This document shows, one piece after another, positions 11,501 through 26,508 of a stretch of DNA of 64,000 nt. The notes under the pieces are model-generated. The model was not told the origin of the DNA and did no database searches. It saw nothing but the letters and a program-made list of their open reading frames with translations. This DNA is from Lycorma delicatula (Eukaryota > Arthropoda > Insecta > Hemiptera > Fulgoridae). A program made the translations under genes and the position numbers. Positions within the stretch are counted from its first letter, which is position 1, and the number at the start of each line of letters is the position of its first letter. Where the stretch lies: the NCBI RefSeq assembly GCF_047948215.1, contig NC_134456.1, positions 63,817,529 to 63,881,528 of the forward strand, read 5' to 3'.

Positions 11501-14500
11501 AGCATATTAATTTAAGTGTTGGGGCTACAATACTTATAAGAAATATATTAATTTGTAATCTGTTTCCTATTTTATGTACAAAGTTAATTTATTTAGACTT
11601 TTTACAAATATTTACACGTTCATTAAATTTTAATTTATCTACAGTTATACAAAACATTTTATATTATTAATTTGTTCAGAATTATTATTATTTATTGTTA
11701 ATGTTGCCTTATAATTGTTTTTATTATTATAAATTTTGTTTTACTTATATTTAATTTATTTACTTATTTATTTTTAACTTTTTCTAAGTCTTTTTGAATC
11801 TTACCCTGATGGCCGTATTTTTACTTAGATTAACACTATCCCTTATGTTGTTTGACATGGGTCAATATTATTGTTGTTTGAAATACCAAAAAAAAATATA
11901 TTAAATTCTTCTTTTACCTGAACAGGGAAGATAATAGATGAGACTCTTTGTATTTTTGGTTAAGTTATCCAACCTGTTTTATTTGTAAATTCACTTTCAC
12001 TTGATATTTGCCCACATAATTTTAGATTTATTGTTTGAATTCGATACTAAATTATCATAATATAATTTTTGGCAGTATGAATAACTTTAGCATAAATTCA
12101 TTTGTAATTTTTTATATAATTCTGAAAGTTATCCAACAAGTTATAATTAACATTTCACAGAAATTACCTACCACTAAGCTTTTTTTTTTGTCTTCAGTCA
12201 TTTGACTGGTTTGATGCAGCTCTCCAAGATTCCCTATCTAGTGCTAGTCATTTCATTTCAGTATATCCTCTACATCCTATATCCCTAAGAATTTGTTTTA
12301 CATATTCCAAACGTGGCCTGACAGTATAATTTTTTCCTTCTACCTGTCCTTCCAATATTAAAGCGACTATTCCAGGATGCCTTAGTATGTAGCCTATAAG
12401 TCTGTCTCTTCTGTTAACTATATTTTTCCAAATGCTTCTTTCTTCATCTATTTGCCGCAATACCTCTTCATTTGTCACTTTATCCACCCATCTGATTTTT
12501 AACATTCTCCTATAGTACCACATTTCAAAAGCTTCTAATCTTTTCTTCTCAGATACTCTGATTGTCCAAGTTTCACTTCCATATAAAGCGACACTTCAAA
12601 CATATACTTTCAAAAATTTTTTCCTGACATTTAAATTAATTTTTGATGTAAACAAATTATATTTCTTACTGAAGGCTCGTTTCGCTTGTGCTATTCGGCA
12701 TTTTATATCACTCCTGCTTCGTCCATCTGTAGTAATTCTACTTCCCAAATAACAAAATTCTTCTACCTCCATAATCTTTTCTCCTCCTATTTTCACATTC
12801 AGTGGTCCATCTTTGTTATTTCATTTTTTTTCTTTGTTATTTCTTTGTCATTTTTTTTGTTTTTTTCTTTGTCATTTCATTACTTTTGTTTTGTTCTTGT
12901 TTATTTTCATGCGAAGTTCTTGCGTAGGACTTCATCTATGCCGTTCATTGTTTCTTCTAAATCTGTTTTATTCTCGGCTAGAATTACTATATCATCAGCA
13001 AATCGTAGCATCTTTATCTTTTCACTTTGTACTGTTACTCCGAATCTAAATTGTTCTTTAACATCATTAACTGCTAGTTCCATGTAAAGATTAAAAAGTA
13101 ATAGGGAACATCCTTGTCGGACTCCCTTTCTTATTACAGCTTCTTTCTTGTTTTTCAATTATTACTGTTGCTGTTTGGTTTCTGTACATGTTATATTTTA
13201 TAAATTCTTTAAAAATCTGTGCATTTTTTTTATTGTTTAAATTGTTTCTTTTTTATAAAAGACCTAAATAGAAAGAAATCCTTCTGAAACGCTTAAAGAA
13301 AATTTTTTAATTTTTCATCGAAGTTAATTCTGTTAATACTTTCCCAATATGTTTCTGACTACAAGGTTCTGAAATTTTTTATTGGATCTTTATTGAACCC
13401 CCTTTTAAAAGAATAAAAGTAATGATTGTCTTATACGTTTTCATTAATAACACTGATAAACATAATTTTTTTTTTCCTTACGTGCGATACTTGAATTTAA
13501 TATATTTTTTAATGCTGAAAACGAATATGAACTCAGAATCTTTCTATCACCCACCATTTTGAAAAAAATTTAAATTTTAATTAAAAGATTTTTTCATTTT
13601 TTAACGTGTAGTTAGCAGCTCATTTTTTATTGTTTAATTTTGTTAACATAATTTGTAAGCTATAAATAAACAATACTAGACAAAGAATTAAATCATATCA
13701 TAGTCACATATTATGACATATCTAATTCTGAAGAGTGAGCCTTCATGGACAAGATTAATCATGTCTGTGCAGGTCAAAACATGTAACTGAAAACACAGCT
13801 GTGTTGTTTGTATTAAACACTGGATTTAGGAATGAATTAATTTTGTTCAGTCTTAAGTTTGTTAACAGTGCAGTGTCACAATGCCTCAAAATAGTGTAAA
13901 TGATGTGGATGCCCTTTATGTATGTGGTGAGTTTACCATAAAATTACATACAAAAAACACTACACCTTTAATTAAAAAAACATATCATTTGTACTTTTCA
14001 GTGTAAAATTGGTGATCAGGATAAGATGTGGGCTCCTCATATAGTATGCACTAATTGTTCTGATTTTTTAAGAGGATTTCTGAAATGTACAAGGAAGGCT
14101 TTGCCATTTGGTGTATCTATGGTTTGTTTGGCGTGAACCAAAGGATCATGTAACCGACTTTTATTTTTGTTTAACGATTGTATCTGGAATTTCTAAAAAA
14201 TCTAAACATACTGTAAACTATCCTTCATTGCTATCTTCAATCAGGCCTGTATACTGTAAACTATCCTTCATTGCTATCTGTAATCAGGCCTGTACCTCAC
14301 AGTGAAATTATTCCAGTTCCTGAGCCATCTGTGAATTTATGTTTCGAAAGCAGCGATGAAGAATCTGGCAGTGCTGACAACATTGATTTTGATTTTGAAT
14401 TATCTCCAATAAGCTGCATCTTATATCACAAGGTGAATTAAATGACTAGGTTAGGGATTTAAATTTATCAAAAAAATGTAGCTGAACTGTTAGGTTCAAG

Positions 14501-17500
14501 ACTGCAAGGTTGGAATTTCAGACTTTCAAAGCTGATAAAAAGAGCTTTCTCAGTACTTTATTGATGAAAATAATTTGGTTTAATGCACAAATATTGACGA
14601 GGTTATGTTGCACTTAGGACAAGTTCATTAATCTGAGGACTCGTCTTTTCATAGATTTGTGCAGGTATAATTTAAAAGTGTTCTACTACACAATGGTAAC
14701 AAATATCCTTCGATACCAGTCGCTTATGGTATTAATTTGAAAGAGACATATGATGTGTTGAAAGACGTTCTTGAAAAAATAAATTATAAAAAACATAGCT
14801 GGAACATGTGTGGTGATTTGAAAGTTATAGCTATTTTGTTAGGCTATACTATGTACATGTGTTTTCCTTGCGAGTGGGACAGCCGAGCTAGGGATAAACA
14901 TAATGTTAACAAAGAGTGAAAGAAACGAGACAGCTTCTCCAAATGGGAAAAATATTATTCATGAGCCCCTAGTTGAACCCAAAAAAATATTTTTACCTCC
15001 TCTCCATATCAAGCTAGGACTAAAGAAAAATTTAGTAAAAGCAATGAAGAAGGATAGTCCAGATTTTTGTACATCAGGCAGAAATTTCCAAATGTAAGTG
15101 AAGGAAAAATTAAAGAAGGAATATTTGTTTGTCCTCAAATAAGAGAGTTGGTCAAAGATGATGTATTTAACTCAATGTTAAATAATTATAAAGTGCAGCT
15201 GGGGCTTCATTTAATGACGTTTGCAAAAGTTTTCTCACCAAACAGAAATCCGACAATTACCACGATATTGTTAATCAACTTCTTACTTCATACAGAGCTA
15301 TGGGATGCAATATGTTTTTGAAAATATATTTCCTCCACTCACATCTGGAATTTTTCCCAGACAACCTCAGAGACATAAATGACAAACACGGTGAATGTTT
15401 CCAGGAAAGCTGCTATAAAGGGAAATGGAATGCTAACATCCTAGCCGATTACTGTTGGACTAATTTGGGATGTGCCTTAGGCTATTTATAAAAGAAAAGC
15501 ATCAGCGAAATCATTGTAACACAGGTGTGGTCATGCAGAATTATAAATTTACAGATTTTAACCATATTTCCCCTTATTTTTTTTTTAAGTGTAATTTATT
15601 TAAAATTAATGGTGATAGAAAAATTATATTTACAGATCTGTAATGTACACAAAAAAAACAATTCAAGAAATGGTATCACACTTAGAGAAACAATAAAAAA
15701 TTTTTTTTGTCTATCAGTATAATTGATGCTATTAGAATTTGACAATTGTGATCTGAAAGACCATAATCAACTCACAAGGATAAAAAATTAATATTTGATA
15801 CATTTATAAAAATATTTTTGATACACAGACAATGAAGATCTTTGTCATTTTAGTTGGCTGGGAGATCAAACTATTTAGTTCTGCTAATTCAAACTTTGTT
15901 AATGATTCATTCATCACAAGACTACAATTTTCTAGAAAGTAAACTTTAAAATTGCCTCATCCTATGACATTGAATTTAGGAGTCCTAAAAAAACTTTCTA
16001 AGAGTTTATGCAAAATATTTCAAAATTACCAGAAGGAGATCTGTAAATTTTACCTTACAAACTTGCAACGTATACTATATATACTTTATCTGTTATATAA
16101 AATTTGAAGCTGTAAAAATAAAAGAGATGCCCTTGATTTTAGTACAAGAAGTAAGGGAAATTTTCATTTCAAACAAAAAATTTTAAGATATCTCAAAAGA
16201 TCTATCATCATGGGAAGCTAAATTCATATAAAAACTTTCAAACACAGTAAAATATTGCGAAAATAAAAAACTCATCCAAAAAGTACACATTTTTAATTGA
16301 TAATGGATTCTATTTATAAACTATTTTATTTATGAACTATATTTTATGAGTTCATGTCTTCATAAAAAGAATTAAGCTACATTGCATTATTATGGTATTG
16401 CATTTGATGGTAACAATACAACAGTTTTCCTTGTATTACATTTTATAGCGTGGCATATTAGGATATTTAATTTTTTGGCCTTTTCTTTAATTCTTTGAAG
16501 GCCTTAAGATTTGCATTAACAGGAAAAATCAAACATACTATTTGACCACATACCAACAACCCATCTTACTGAATAATGGATCACATACATTCATGTCCTT
16601 ATCAACTGGTACTGTATCTAACCTTGATCTTTCCATATGCTCACCGAATGTGCTCCCTCATTTTAATTGATTGGTTTGTGATGACTTTCACGGCAGTGAT
16701 CATAGACCAATTATTATTAGTTTCGGTGTAGACTGCGAGATTAAAAGAAGGCCACGGAGATGGATTGTTGAAAAGGCAGATTGGAACGGATATCATAAAG
16801 CATTCCAATCTCAGTATGACGATGGAGCGAACATCCTCGACCAATATTCTTCTTTTACGTCCTTGATACTTAAGAATGCCAACAGATATATCCCACAAAC
16901 ATCGGGTAATCCTAGACGTCCTTTCGTTCCATGGTGGAACGATGAATGCAAAAATGCTATTAGGAACCGACGGCAGGCACTACGTAAATTTAATCGTAGG
17001 CCTACAACAGAACATCTAAATTTATACCGCAGGGCTAGAGCGGTGTGCCGTCGAGTATTCTTGGACGCTAAGAGGAATTCATGGACGAAATACGTGAGCA
17101 CTATCTCACGCACTACTTCCACGTCTACTGTATGGAAGAAAATTCGTGCAATCTTCGGATCACAGAAACAATCTATTCTTGGTCTTATTGATGAAGGAGA
17201 ACTCCTTTCATCATCCTCGGAAGTGGCAAATAGTCTAGCAAAATCTTTCCGCTCGGTGTCTCTCACCTCATCATATAATAACGATTTTCAACGGTACAAA
17301 ATACAAATGGAGGTGTTGTCGTTAAACATTGGTGATTCGGTTGGTGAATTAAACACTCCATTCGTATTTAAAGAATTGTCACATGCACTTAAAAATTCAC
17401 GGGACACTTCCCCTGGACCGGACAACATTCGCCTTTCCATGCTTTCACACCTTCCTAATTCGGCACTACAACAACTTTTGAATATTTTCAACGGTTTATT

Positions 17501-20500
17501 CTCCGAACAAGTCTTCCCACCCGGCTGGTCAGAAGCATTTATTATACCAGTACTAAAACCTGGTAAAGACCAGACGAACCCCTCAAGCTATCGCCCTATT
17601 TCATTAACAAGCGTTTTGTGTAAAATAATGGAGAGAATGGTAAACCGCAGACTTACATGGTACTTGGAGAAACATGGCTTTCTATCTCCAGAACAGTGTG
17701 GTTTTCGACAAGGACGATCTTCCATTGACCATTTAGTGTCACTAGAAACAGCCATACAAAACGCTTTCCTCAATCGGCAACACCTCGTCGCTATCTTCTT
17801 TGATATAAAAAAGGCGTATGACACAGCCTGGCGACGTGGTATCCTTAACACTCTCAAAAAATGGGGAATCAAGGGCAATATGCTTGCTTTTATCCGGGGA
17901 TTCTTAAATCACCGAACGGCTCGTGTTCGTGTGGATGATTCGCTCTCAGATAGTGTCATCTTAGAGAATGGAGTGCCCCAAGGTAGTGTATTAAGTGCCA
18001 CCTTATTTTCTGTAGCCATAAATGATATTACCAAATGTGTTCAGGCTCCTGTCTCATGCTCTCTATTTGCTGACGACTTTGCTATCTACATTGCAAGCCG
18101 TTCGGCACCTACAGCAGAGAGACTACTGCAGAACACTATATATCACCTTGAAGCTTGGTCCAGGACTACTGGTTTCACATTTTCATCCGAAAAAACAAAA
18201 TGTGTAGTTTTTTCTCGGCTACGAAACCCTTCTATTCCGCAAATTTTTCTGAACGGAGAGACTATTACTATCTCTACTTACGTCAAGTTTTTAGGTTTAT
18301 TTTTTGATAGTCGTCTTACTTGGGTCAAACATTTAAAAGAATTGAAAACAAAATGTTCCAAAATTCTAGATATGATGCGAGTCCTTACTAACACCAACTG
18401 GGGAGCCGATAGATCATGTATGATACGTTTTTACTATTCCTTTGTTCGCTCCCGTTTAGATTATGGTTGTGTCGCCTACTCTTCAGCTCGTCAAACCGTG
18501 CTTAAAATGCTGGATAGTGTACATCATGCTTTCCTTCGGCTAGCCACAGGCGCGTTTAGATCAAGTCCTGTCGCAAGCTTACTTGTAGACTGTGGTGAAC
18601 CATCACTTTGGGATAGACGAGACCAGCTCTTATTATCTTATTTTGCTCGTCTCAGAGGACAGCCAAATCACCCGGTTCTTGAGTCAGTCTTTAAAAATCC
18701 TAATCTAGGAAAGTATGAGGATCATCCACGTCGTACTGCACCTGTAGGTGTCCGTTCCTGGCGTCTGCAGCATATAAATGTTGACACACCGTCATTCTTT
18801 CCTATGTACCCTTGCTCATATCCTCCATGGAGAATAAACCTCATAAATTTTAATTTTGACCTGACCACATATAATAAACAATCAACACCATCTATCGTCT
18901 TTCAGCAGATGTTTCAGTGTGTTCTCCAAGACGAAACCAGACGCGGTTGTATACACTGATGGATCGAAACAAAACGATACAGTTGGGTGTGCTTTTGTTG
19001 TCAATGAGAGAACTTATATGTTTGGTCTCCCCAGTATTACGAGTGTGTTTACCGCTGAACTATATGCTATAAATAAGGCTCTAAACATCATTAACCCTAA
19101 ATATAGAAAAATTCTTATTTGCAGTGACTCGTGTAGTGCTCTCCATGCCTTAAAAAATTTTTATTCTAAACATCCTATCGTCATTGAAATTTATAACGCA
19201 ATCGCTGAGTTGAATAATCGCAACACAGAATTAAGTTTTTGCTGGGTCCCTAGCCACGTAGGGATTCCAGGTAATGAACATGCGGATTCTGCTGCCAAAG
19301 AAGCATGTAACCAGCCTCCTTTCACCACCCGAGTTGCTACTGCTGATTTCATTAACTATGTAAAACAATTTTTAAAAACAAGGTGGCAAGGTGATTGGAC
19401 AGCTACCGTTGATAATAAACTCCGTCAGATTAAAGATTCTGTGTTACCATGGAACTCCTCATACAGAAAACCCCGGCGTGAGGAAGTAGTTCTCTGTCGA
19501 TTGCAGATAGGACACACGAGAGTCACACACGAGTACCTGTTTACAAGAGGACAACCACCTCTATGCGCAAGATGCAACTGCCACGTGACTGTGCGCCACA
19601 TACTCGTGGACTGCATATGTTATGCGGCATTGCGTCGTAAATTTAAATTACCTAGTAACATCCGTGGTATCTTGCGTGATGATAAGGAGGTTTTAAACCG
19701 GATGTTTATGTTTTTACGTAGTATAGGGTTAACACAAAAAATTTAATACTGTTTCTTATATTTTTTAATACTTTTAGTTTTTTAATAAGTTTATTTTTTT
19801 TATTATATATTTTTTTTTTTCTCTGAATGTTTGATATTTTTATCCGATTAGGAGCCTTTTACACTTCTTATCGGAATTTGTTAAATTTTATAAGTTATTT
19901 TTTAATATTTTAAAGACTGACTGTGATATTAGTTGTAAGATTTGTGTGATATTAGTTGTAAGTTTTATCTCCTTTTTTAATTTTAAGTTTTATTTAGTTT
20001 TTAACATAGTAGTTAGTTTTAATAAGTTACATGTTAGTATTTTTGTTATCCGAAAATGGGCCTTTTACACCCATTCCGGATTTGATTTCCTGTGATAGTA
20101 GTTTTAAGTTTTAATTAATTTTATTTATTTATCGATTCTCCGGGCGATGATAACGATCATTCGTTTTTCGCCCAAAAAAAAAAAAAAAAAAAAACAACCC
20201 ATCTGCCATTTGCCATGGAAGGAACATCATCGTAGTATTGAAAAGTTCTTTTGGAATTATGTTTCTAGAACTTGTAAGTGGTATTAAAATGATATTTTTT
20301 ATGTATTGTGCAATATAATTTCATACCATAATTTATCATGATGATCTTCAAGAATGTTATTATTTTCCACATTATCGGTTATTTTTAAGAAATCTTCCTC
20401 CTTGACTACAGTCCGGCTACTTTACTTTATTGAAATAAAATATTTTGTTATAATAAATATAATTATAATTTGAACATTTTTTGTTATGACCTTGGCCAAG

Positions 20501-23500
20501 TTAATTAGTAAAAAAAAATAATAAATGCTTTGTTTAAACAAGGATTGCAAGACTTGTGTGACAAAAGTGTAGTTATGTTTTAATTCAGTAACAAGACACT
20601 TAATAAATTTACTGTTTGAAGGTTGCAAGCTGATTTTTATCATATTCTCATAGTGTTTTGTTACTGTTTTAAATCTCCTTAATTAGTGCTTATAATTTCT
20701 ATTGAATATCTAATTATTCAAGTTCATTAAAACGCTTTTTAAATAAATTTCATTGTTACAGGTGCAGTGGCATTGGTTTATGTCGGCCAACCCTTGGATA
20801 CAGTGAAGGTGAAACTGCAGACCTTTCCCTGTTTGTATAAGGGAATGTGGGACTGCTTGCGTCACACTCTTGTCAGTGAGGGTGTACGCCGAGGTCTTTA
20901 TGCTGGCACTGTTCCAGCTTTAGTTGCCAATGTCGCTGAAAACTCAGTCTTGTTTGCTGCATATGGTGCATGTCAGAAATTCATGGCATTTGTTACTAAC
21001 ACTCCAGTGAGACTCATCATTATAATTATTATTATTAATTTTTCTTCTTGTTTAGAGATAAGTTGAAGGAATTTTATTATTAATTCTAGAGAGATTTTCT
21101 TCTATTAATATTTATTATTGTTATCTTCTATCCTTTTCAAACATTTATTGTATTATTAAAGAATAGGTAGTAGGATTTCTCCAAAGGAAACTATTCAGTG
21201 TTTTTTGTTTTAAAAAACAATGAGTATAAATAAGCCTACTGGCTCAGCCTATTTGGGTCACCAGAAACATTTATTGTTATTACTTTCCAATAATATTATT
21301 TACTTCAGAGATGTGATAACTTAATGTAAATGAATTAAGCTGAATGTTAACAAATTCATCTAGTAGAGCAAATTTATTTAATACACTATAAAAATTTGCT
21401 TAACCATTTTCTTCTCTGAGAAGTTAAGAGGTGAAAATCTGTTAACTGTTTGGTTCATGAAGGTAATAGGTAAAGTAATAACTTTTTGATTAAAGATATT
21501 TACAAATTGTACTGATACGATCATCAATTTAAATTTATATTTATCTGTTATTTTATATGCTGTTTTGTAATATCTAGCCTCCTTGTTTATTCATTTTACA
21601 TATTATTCAGAAACATGTAATTGAACAATATTCACATAAACTTTTTTTGTTGTTCATGCAATTAAATATCTGCAATCTGTTACCCTGAGAATAATGATTG
21701 AGTGTTTATAACTGACTTGAAATAGAGAAAGCCAACAGCAATTAACTCTATATTCCATTTTATTACAGCTGGCACTCTATACAGTTGTCAATGGATGATA
21801 ATGAATGAAATTTTTTTTTAGCATATGCAAAAATGTCATGCCTGATCAGGACTCAAAACCAGAACCTCTGGATGAAAGGTACATTACTGTTTCGCCACTG
21901 AGATTGACACAAAAACTATAGTATTGTTTAATTATACTGTAACCTTCAATTTAAGATTAAAGTTGTAAACTCAAATCTGAACTAGCTGTCACTTTTTCTA
22001 TTTTGTGAAAAAGCTGAATCTCTTTTTTCTTAGTGATTTAGAGTGAAGACTAACTTAATTTAGTGAAAGTTTTAATTACATTTGCCATAAATTAAATTGT
22101 TCTGAAATTGATTTAAAAACTGCTCTGTGTATTTTTAAACATGGTATATCATGGATATAAAAATACAGTCTTTTGGATTGGATGGATTTTTTGAATAGTT
22201 AGTTTAATCATTTCTTTCATCATGTATCCTCTACATTGTTGTTAGTTGTTATTAATTTTGAAGGTGAAAATATGGGTTATGATAGTATTTAAATCTGTTT
22301 ATGAACATGAATCCTGATTACAGTTTATTCAGACAGCTCTATAAACGTTAATTCTGTTGGTTGTGGCTTTACTGGCAACAGAACATACATGTTTGGCCTT
22401 CCCAGCATCACCAGTATTTTCATTGCATAACTGTATGACATTAATAAGGCCTTACATGTAATTAGCCTGAAATAGCAACATGTTGTTTGCTCAGATTCTA
22501 TGAGTGCCCTACAGGTGATTAATGACGTGTACTATAGATACCCTTATTATCTGTGAGATCCATTGTCTCATTTCACAAATGGCTAGATGTAATACAACAG
22601 TAAGCTTCTACTGGATCCCCAGCCATATAGGAATTTCAGGAATGAGTGCCCAGATAGTATGGCAAAGGAGGCTTGTTTCCAGCCTCCTTTCACTGATCGC
22701 GTCCCTTCTAACAATCTTGTCTGTTTCCTGGAAAGGCTGGTTCATGATGAGTGGCAAAGTGATTAGAATGCTACCATGAACAATAAAATTCATCCAATAA
22801 AGAATACTGTTTCCTCATGCAGAAATAATCATCAAGAGGAGATTATTATCTGCCATTTGTGAATAGGGCACACTAGGCTCACTCATGGATATCTGATCAC
22901 TCAAACAGATGCACCAGTTTTTGCTCACTGTGATTGCTGACTGACAGTGTGCAACATCCTTGTAGATTGTATTTGTTATCTGGCAATGTGTTGCGAGTTT
23001 AAGCTGGAGGCTAACATTCAAACTAGTCTAGGAGATGAAAATTTTCTATCCTTATGTTGTATGGTTTCTTAGGGCCATCTATTTATACTCAATTATTCCG
23101 TCAATTATACTGCAGTGTGTATTATCAGCTGTTCATGCCAATTGCCATATAGCAGTTGGAAATTTTATTGTTGTAATTGAGACATAAAATGTAACATCTG
23201 TTTGTATATTACAACTAATAAGTCATGTCTGGGTGATGATAACTCCAAAGCGTTTTTCAGCCAGAAAAAACGAACAAAAAAAATGTTTATTACTAAAAAA
23301 GTATATTTGTAATCTATTTATGAGAAAGATTTATAATAAAATTATAGGAGTTGGTCTCCATCTCATGCCATATTAAAAGAAAGGCAGACCTGAATCTGAA
23401 AACCTATTATACAGTTGGGAAATGGATATTTTAAGTATCACTTTTGTTTATGAATGATAGAATTAGGGACACATATAAAAAGTAATTTTTTTTAATCATA

Positions 23501-26471
23501 GACAACTACATTCAATCAATTCATGCTCAATACCCAGTGTAATATTTGAGTACATTCTCAGTACCCAATAGTTTTATTTATTGCTATAATACTTTTTGGT
23601 CCATTTTCATATTTTCTTTTATGGTTTAAACAGAATGCACAGGATTTGAGTGTTCTGTCAAATGCCTCAGCTGGATTCTTGGCAGCATTCTTTTCATCAT
23701 TTACACTTTGCCCAACTGAGCTTATTAAGATCAAAATGCAGGCAGCTCAAGAATTAGCAGGACATGATTCCAAAATGGTAAGTTATAAGTATTTTCTGAA
23801 TAAAACTAATTTCACTGTAATGTTTCTTTTATCATAATGTTACTTTAATTTATTCCAAGTAATTTCATTCTTATTTCACTAATTTTTGTTAGTTTCATGG
23901 TGAGAATGCTGAATTTATGTAAATTCCAGTGTTATTTTTCCAGTAGCCATTGTAATTCAACTTTGCTGTTGATCGTAGAGTAGTTAAAATTATGTGACTG
24001 AGGCTCATTTGATATTTTGATGTTAATTTTTGTATAATCGTATTATACAAAATTTTTTGTATAATCGTATTAAGGTTTAGTTTTTTTTTTAATTATATGT
24101 TTTATCAATTTATAAAAAATGTAGATGAGAACTACAAGTTTTCGTCCCACTTCAGATAAGACTGAAATGATGAGTTATAGGATAAAAGTAAGGGAGTATT
24201 TATGTAATTATTTTTGGTTTTCATTTGATTAAATTAACTTACATTTCACTTCATTTGATTAATTCACCTTTACTTAAATTTATTTTAAAGTTTCTGTTCA
24301 GTCGTTTAGGGTACAAAAGTGTTTGCATTTTAAGTGTATTTTTGGGTACCGTAGCATTTACCAGGTGTGTAAATATGAAACCGGAATTTGCCCATAGATG
24401 GTCCTAGCTGTCAGTGTAGTTACCGTCAAACCACACCATTGGTGCCATTTTCTTTTTTTGACAGCTGACAAAGATTCAACTCACAACAATACAAGTTTCA
24501 TACAACAGCATAGTTTTAATTAGCGTTGAACATGTCGAGTTTTGTACCTGTACAAATTACGATTTGCCGACAGCATTGATTTTCTGTTACCATTTTAAAA
24601 AAATCTTCTGTAGAATCAGATCAAATGCTTGTTGAAGCTTACGGTGAGCATGCTCTTGGTAAACCACAGTGCTTTGAGTGGTTTAAAAAAAAAAATTCAA
24701 AAGTGGTGATTTTGACATGAGAAACAAAGAATGGTGGAAGACCGCCGAAAGAGTTTGAAGGTAGCGAATTGCAAGCATTGTTGGTTGAGGATGATGCTCA
24801 AATGCAGCAACAATTCGTGGATCAGTTAAATGTAACATGAGAAGTCGTCTACGTATGTTTGAAAGCCATGGGAAAGATCCAGAAGATGGGAAAATGGGTT
24901 CCACATGAACTGAATGAAAGACAGCAAGAAAACCGAAAAACCACTTGCAAAATCCTGCTCACCAGGTACAAAAGAAAGTCATTTCTGCATTGAATTGTGA
25001 CAGGTGATGAAAAGTGAATATATTTCAAGAATCCTAAGCGTAAAAGATCATGGATAACTCATGGTAAACCATCAATATTGATTTCAAGGCCAAATCGCTA
25101 TGGAAAGAAGACATGTTGTGTTTGGTGGGATCAGAAGGGTGTGATCTAATATGGGGTGCTAAAAGCTAGCAAAACCATTAATATTGAACGCTACCGACAA
25201 CAAATGATCGATTTGAGTCAAGCATTGCATGTAAAACTACCAGAATATCAAAAAAGGCAACACAAAGTGAATTTGCTTCATGATAATGCACCATCACACA
25301 CAGCAAGGAAACAATTGAGGCATTCAGTTGGGAAACACTTTCACATTTGGCTTACTTAACAGACTTGGCTCCATCCGACTGCTGTTTATTTGCATCGATG
25401 GGACACGCACTTGCTGAGCAGCACTTCACTTCTTATGAAAATGTACGAAAATGGCTTGATGACTGGTTTGCCTCAAAAGAGCAACAGTTATTTTGGCGTG
25501 GCATTCATAGATTGTTAGAGAGATGGGAAAAATGTATAGCTAGCGATGGACAATATTTTGAATAAAATATTTTTTATCGTTTTCTTACAATAAACATGTA
25601 TTTTCTATATAAAAATTCCGGTTTCACATTTACACACCTGGTACATGTTAACTGTATGAATTTGAAAAGAAAAAACAAAAAAAATGTTGTATCACATATA
25701 GTGCATTATTCAAATGTTGATTTATTTTTAAAAGTCACTGTCATTTTATTCATTAATTTGTATTTTTCCCTTTTTTCCTCAATATTTTTGTAGGTTTGAT
25801 GAGATTCTATAACGAGGAAAAAATAAACACTTTTTGTTGTTTAATGTTTTCATTAATTCTGTTTTCAACCCAAAAGGCATTTTGCATTACATATTTTCCA
25901 TGTGTCAAAAAACAATGCTATTTTGATAAGACAGTTAGAGTTAGATTGATTAGTTTTCTGAACACTCATTTTTCTATTTTAATTAAGAAATTATTTATAA
26001 TTGTATACAATTATTATAATATTCTTATCAATCTTTGCAGCATAATACATTCATAGGTATACACTGCTTAATGAAACAGCATAAAAATGTTTGTTTAATA
26101 GTTCATAATAAATATTATATTTCACATTTATATTGCATGCTTGTAATATATATATATTTAGAGAAATTTATTTAGATTTTAATAAATGAACATCCAATTA
26201 ATCCTAATAATTGAACAGAACACACACACACACACTCTTTCTCTACAATAAGCCCAATCCCTCTTTTAGTATTCAGAAGAGCCAGACCATGAAGAAATCT
26301 TTCAGTGCAGCAGAACAGAAAAATCTACAGTGCAGTTTATAAATAAGCTGCTAAAATACTGCATAATTTAAATTCTACATATACCATTATTAAAAACAAT
26401 ATATATAATATATATATATAGAAATATTATTGTTAAAAGATAAGATAAAAATCCAAAGTCAAATTATTAAT

Positions 26472-26508
<37 letters not shown>

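Larger units (their letters stand above)
16567..20192 (+). mobile_element. I-like LINE (EN C-terminus, RT, RNase H), 5'-truncated, with target-site duplication
   Basis: A young, 5'-truncated non-LTR retrotransposon. The 12-base AACAACCCATCT occurs at 16555-16566 and again at 20193-20204, directly after the poly-A, marking both ends. The element begins inside the endonuclease ([15 protein letters not shown]), has a TGA at 16668 where a Trp is expected, then the RT frame (16671-18959), a frame slip, the RNase H frame (18919-19746), a 430-base 3' UTR and the poly-A tail. It lies in carrier intron 1, sense to the gene. Confidence 0.92.

Noticed and set aside
16811..17266. A 151-residue minus-strand gene
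   Set aside because: It is an antisense shadow of the LINE reverse-transcriptase frame.
25796..26056. An 86-residue protein
   Set aside because: AT-rich chance frame next to a mariner; no domain or coding bias.
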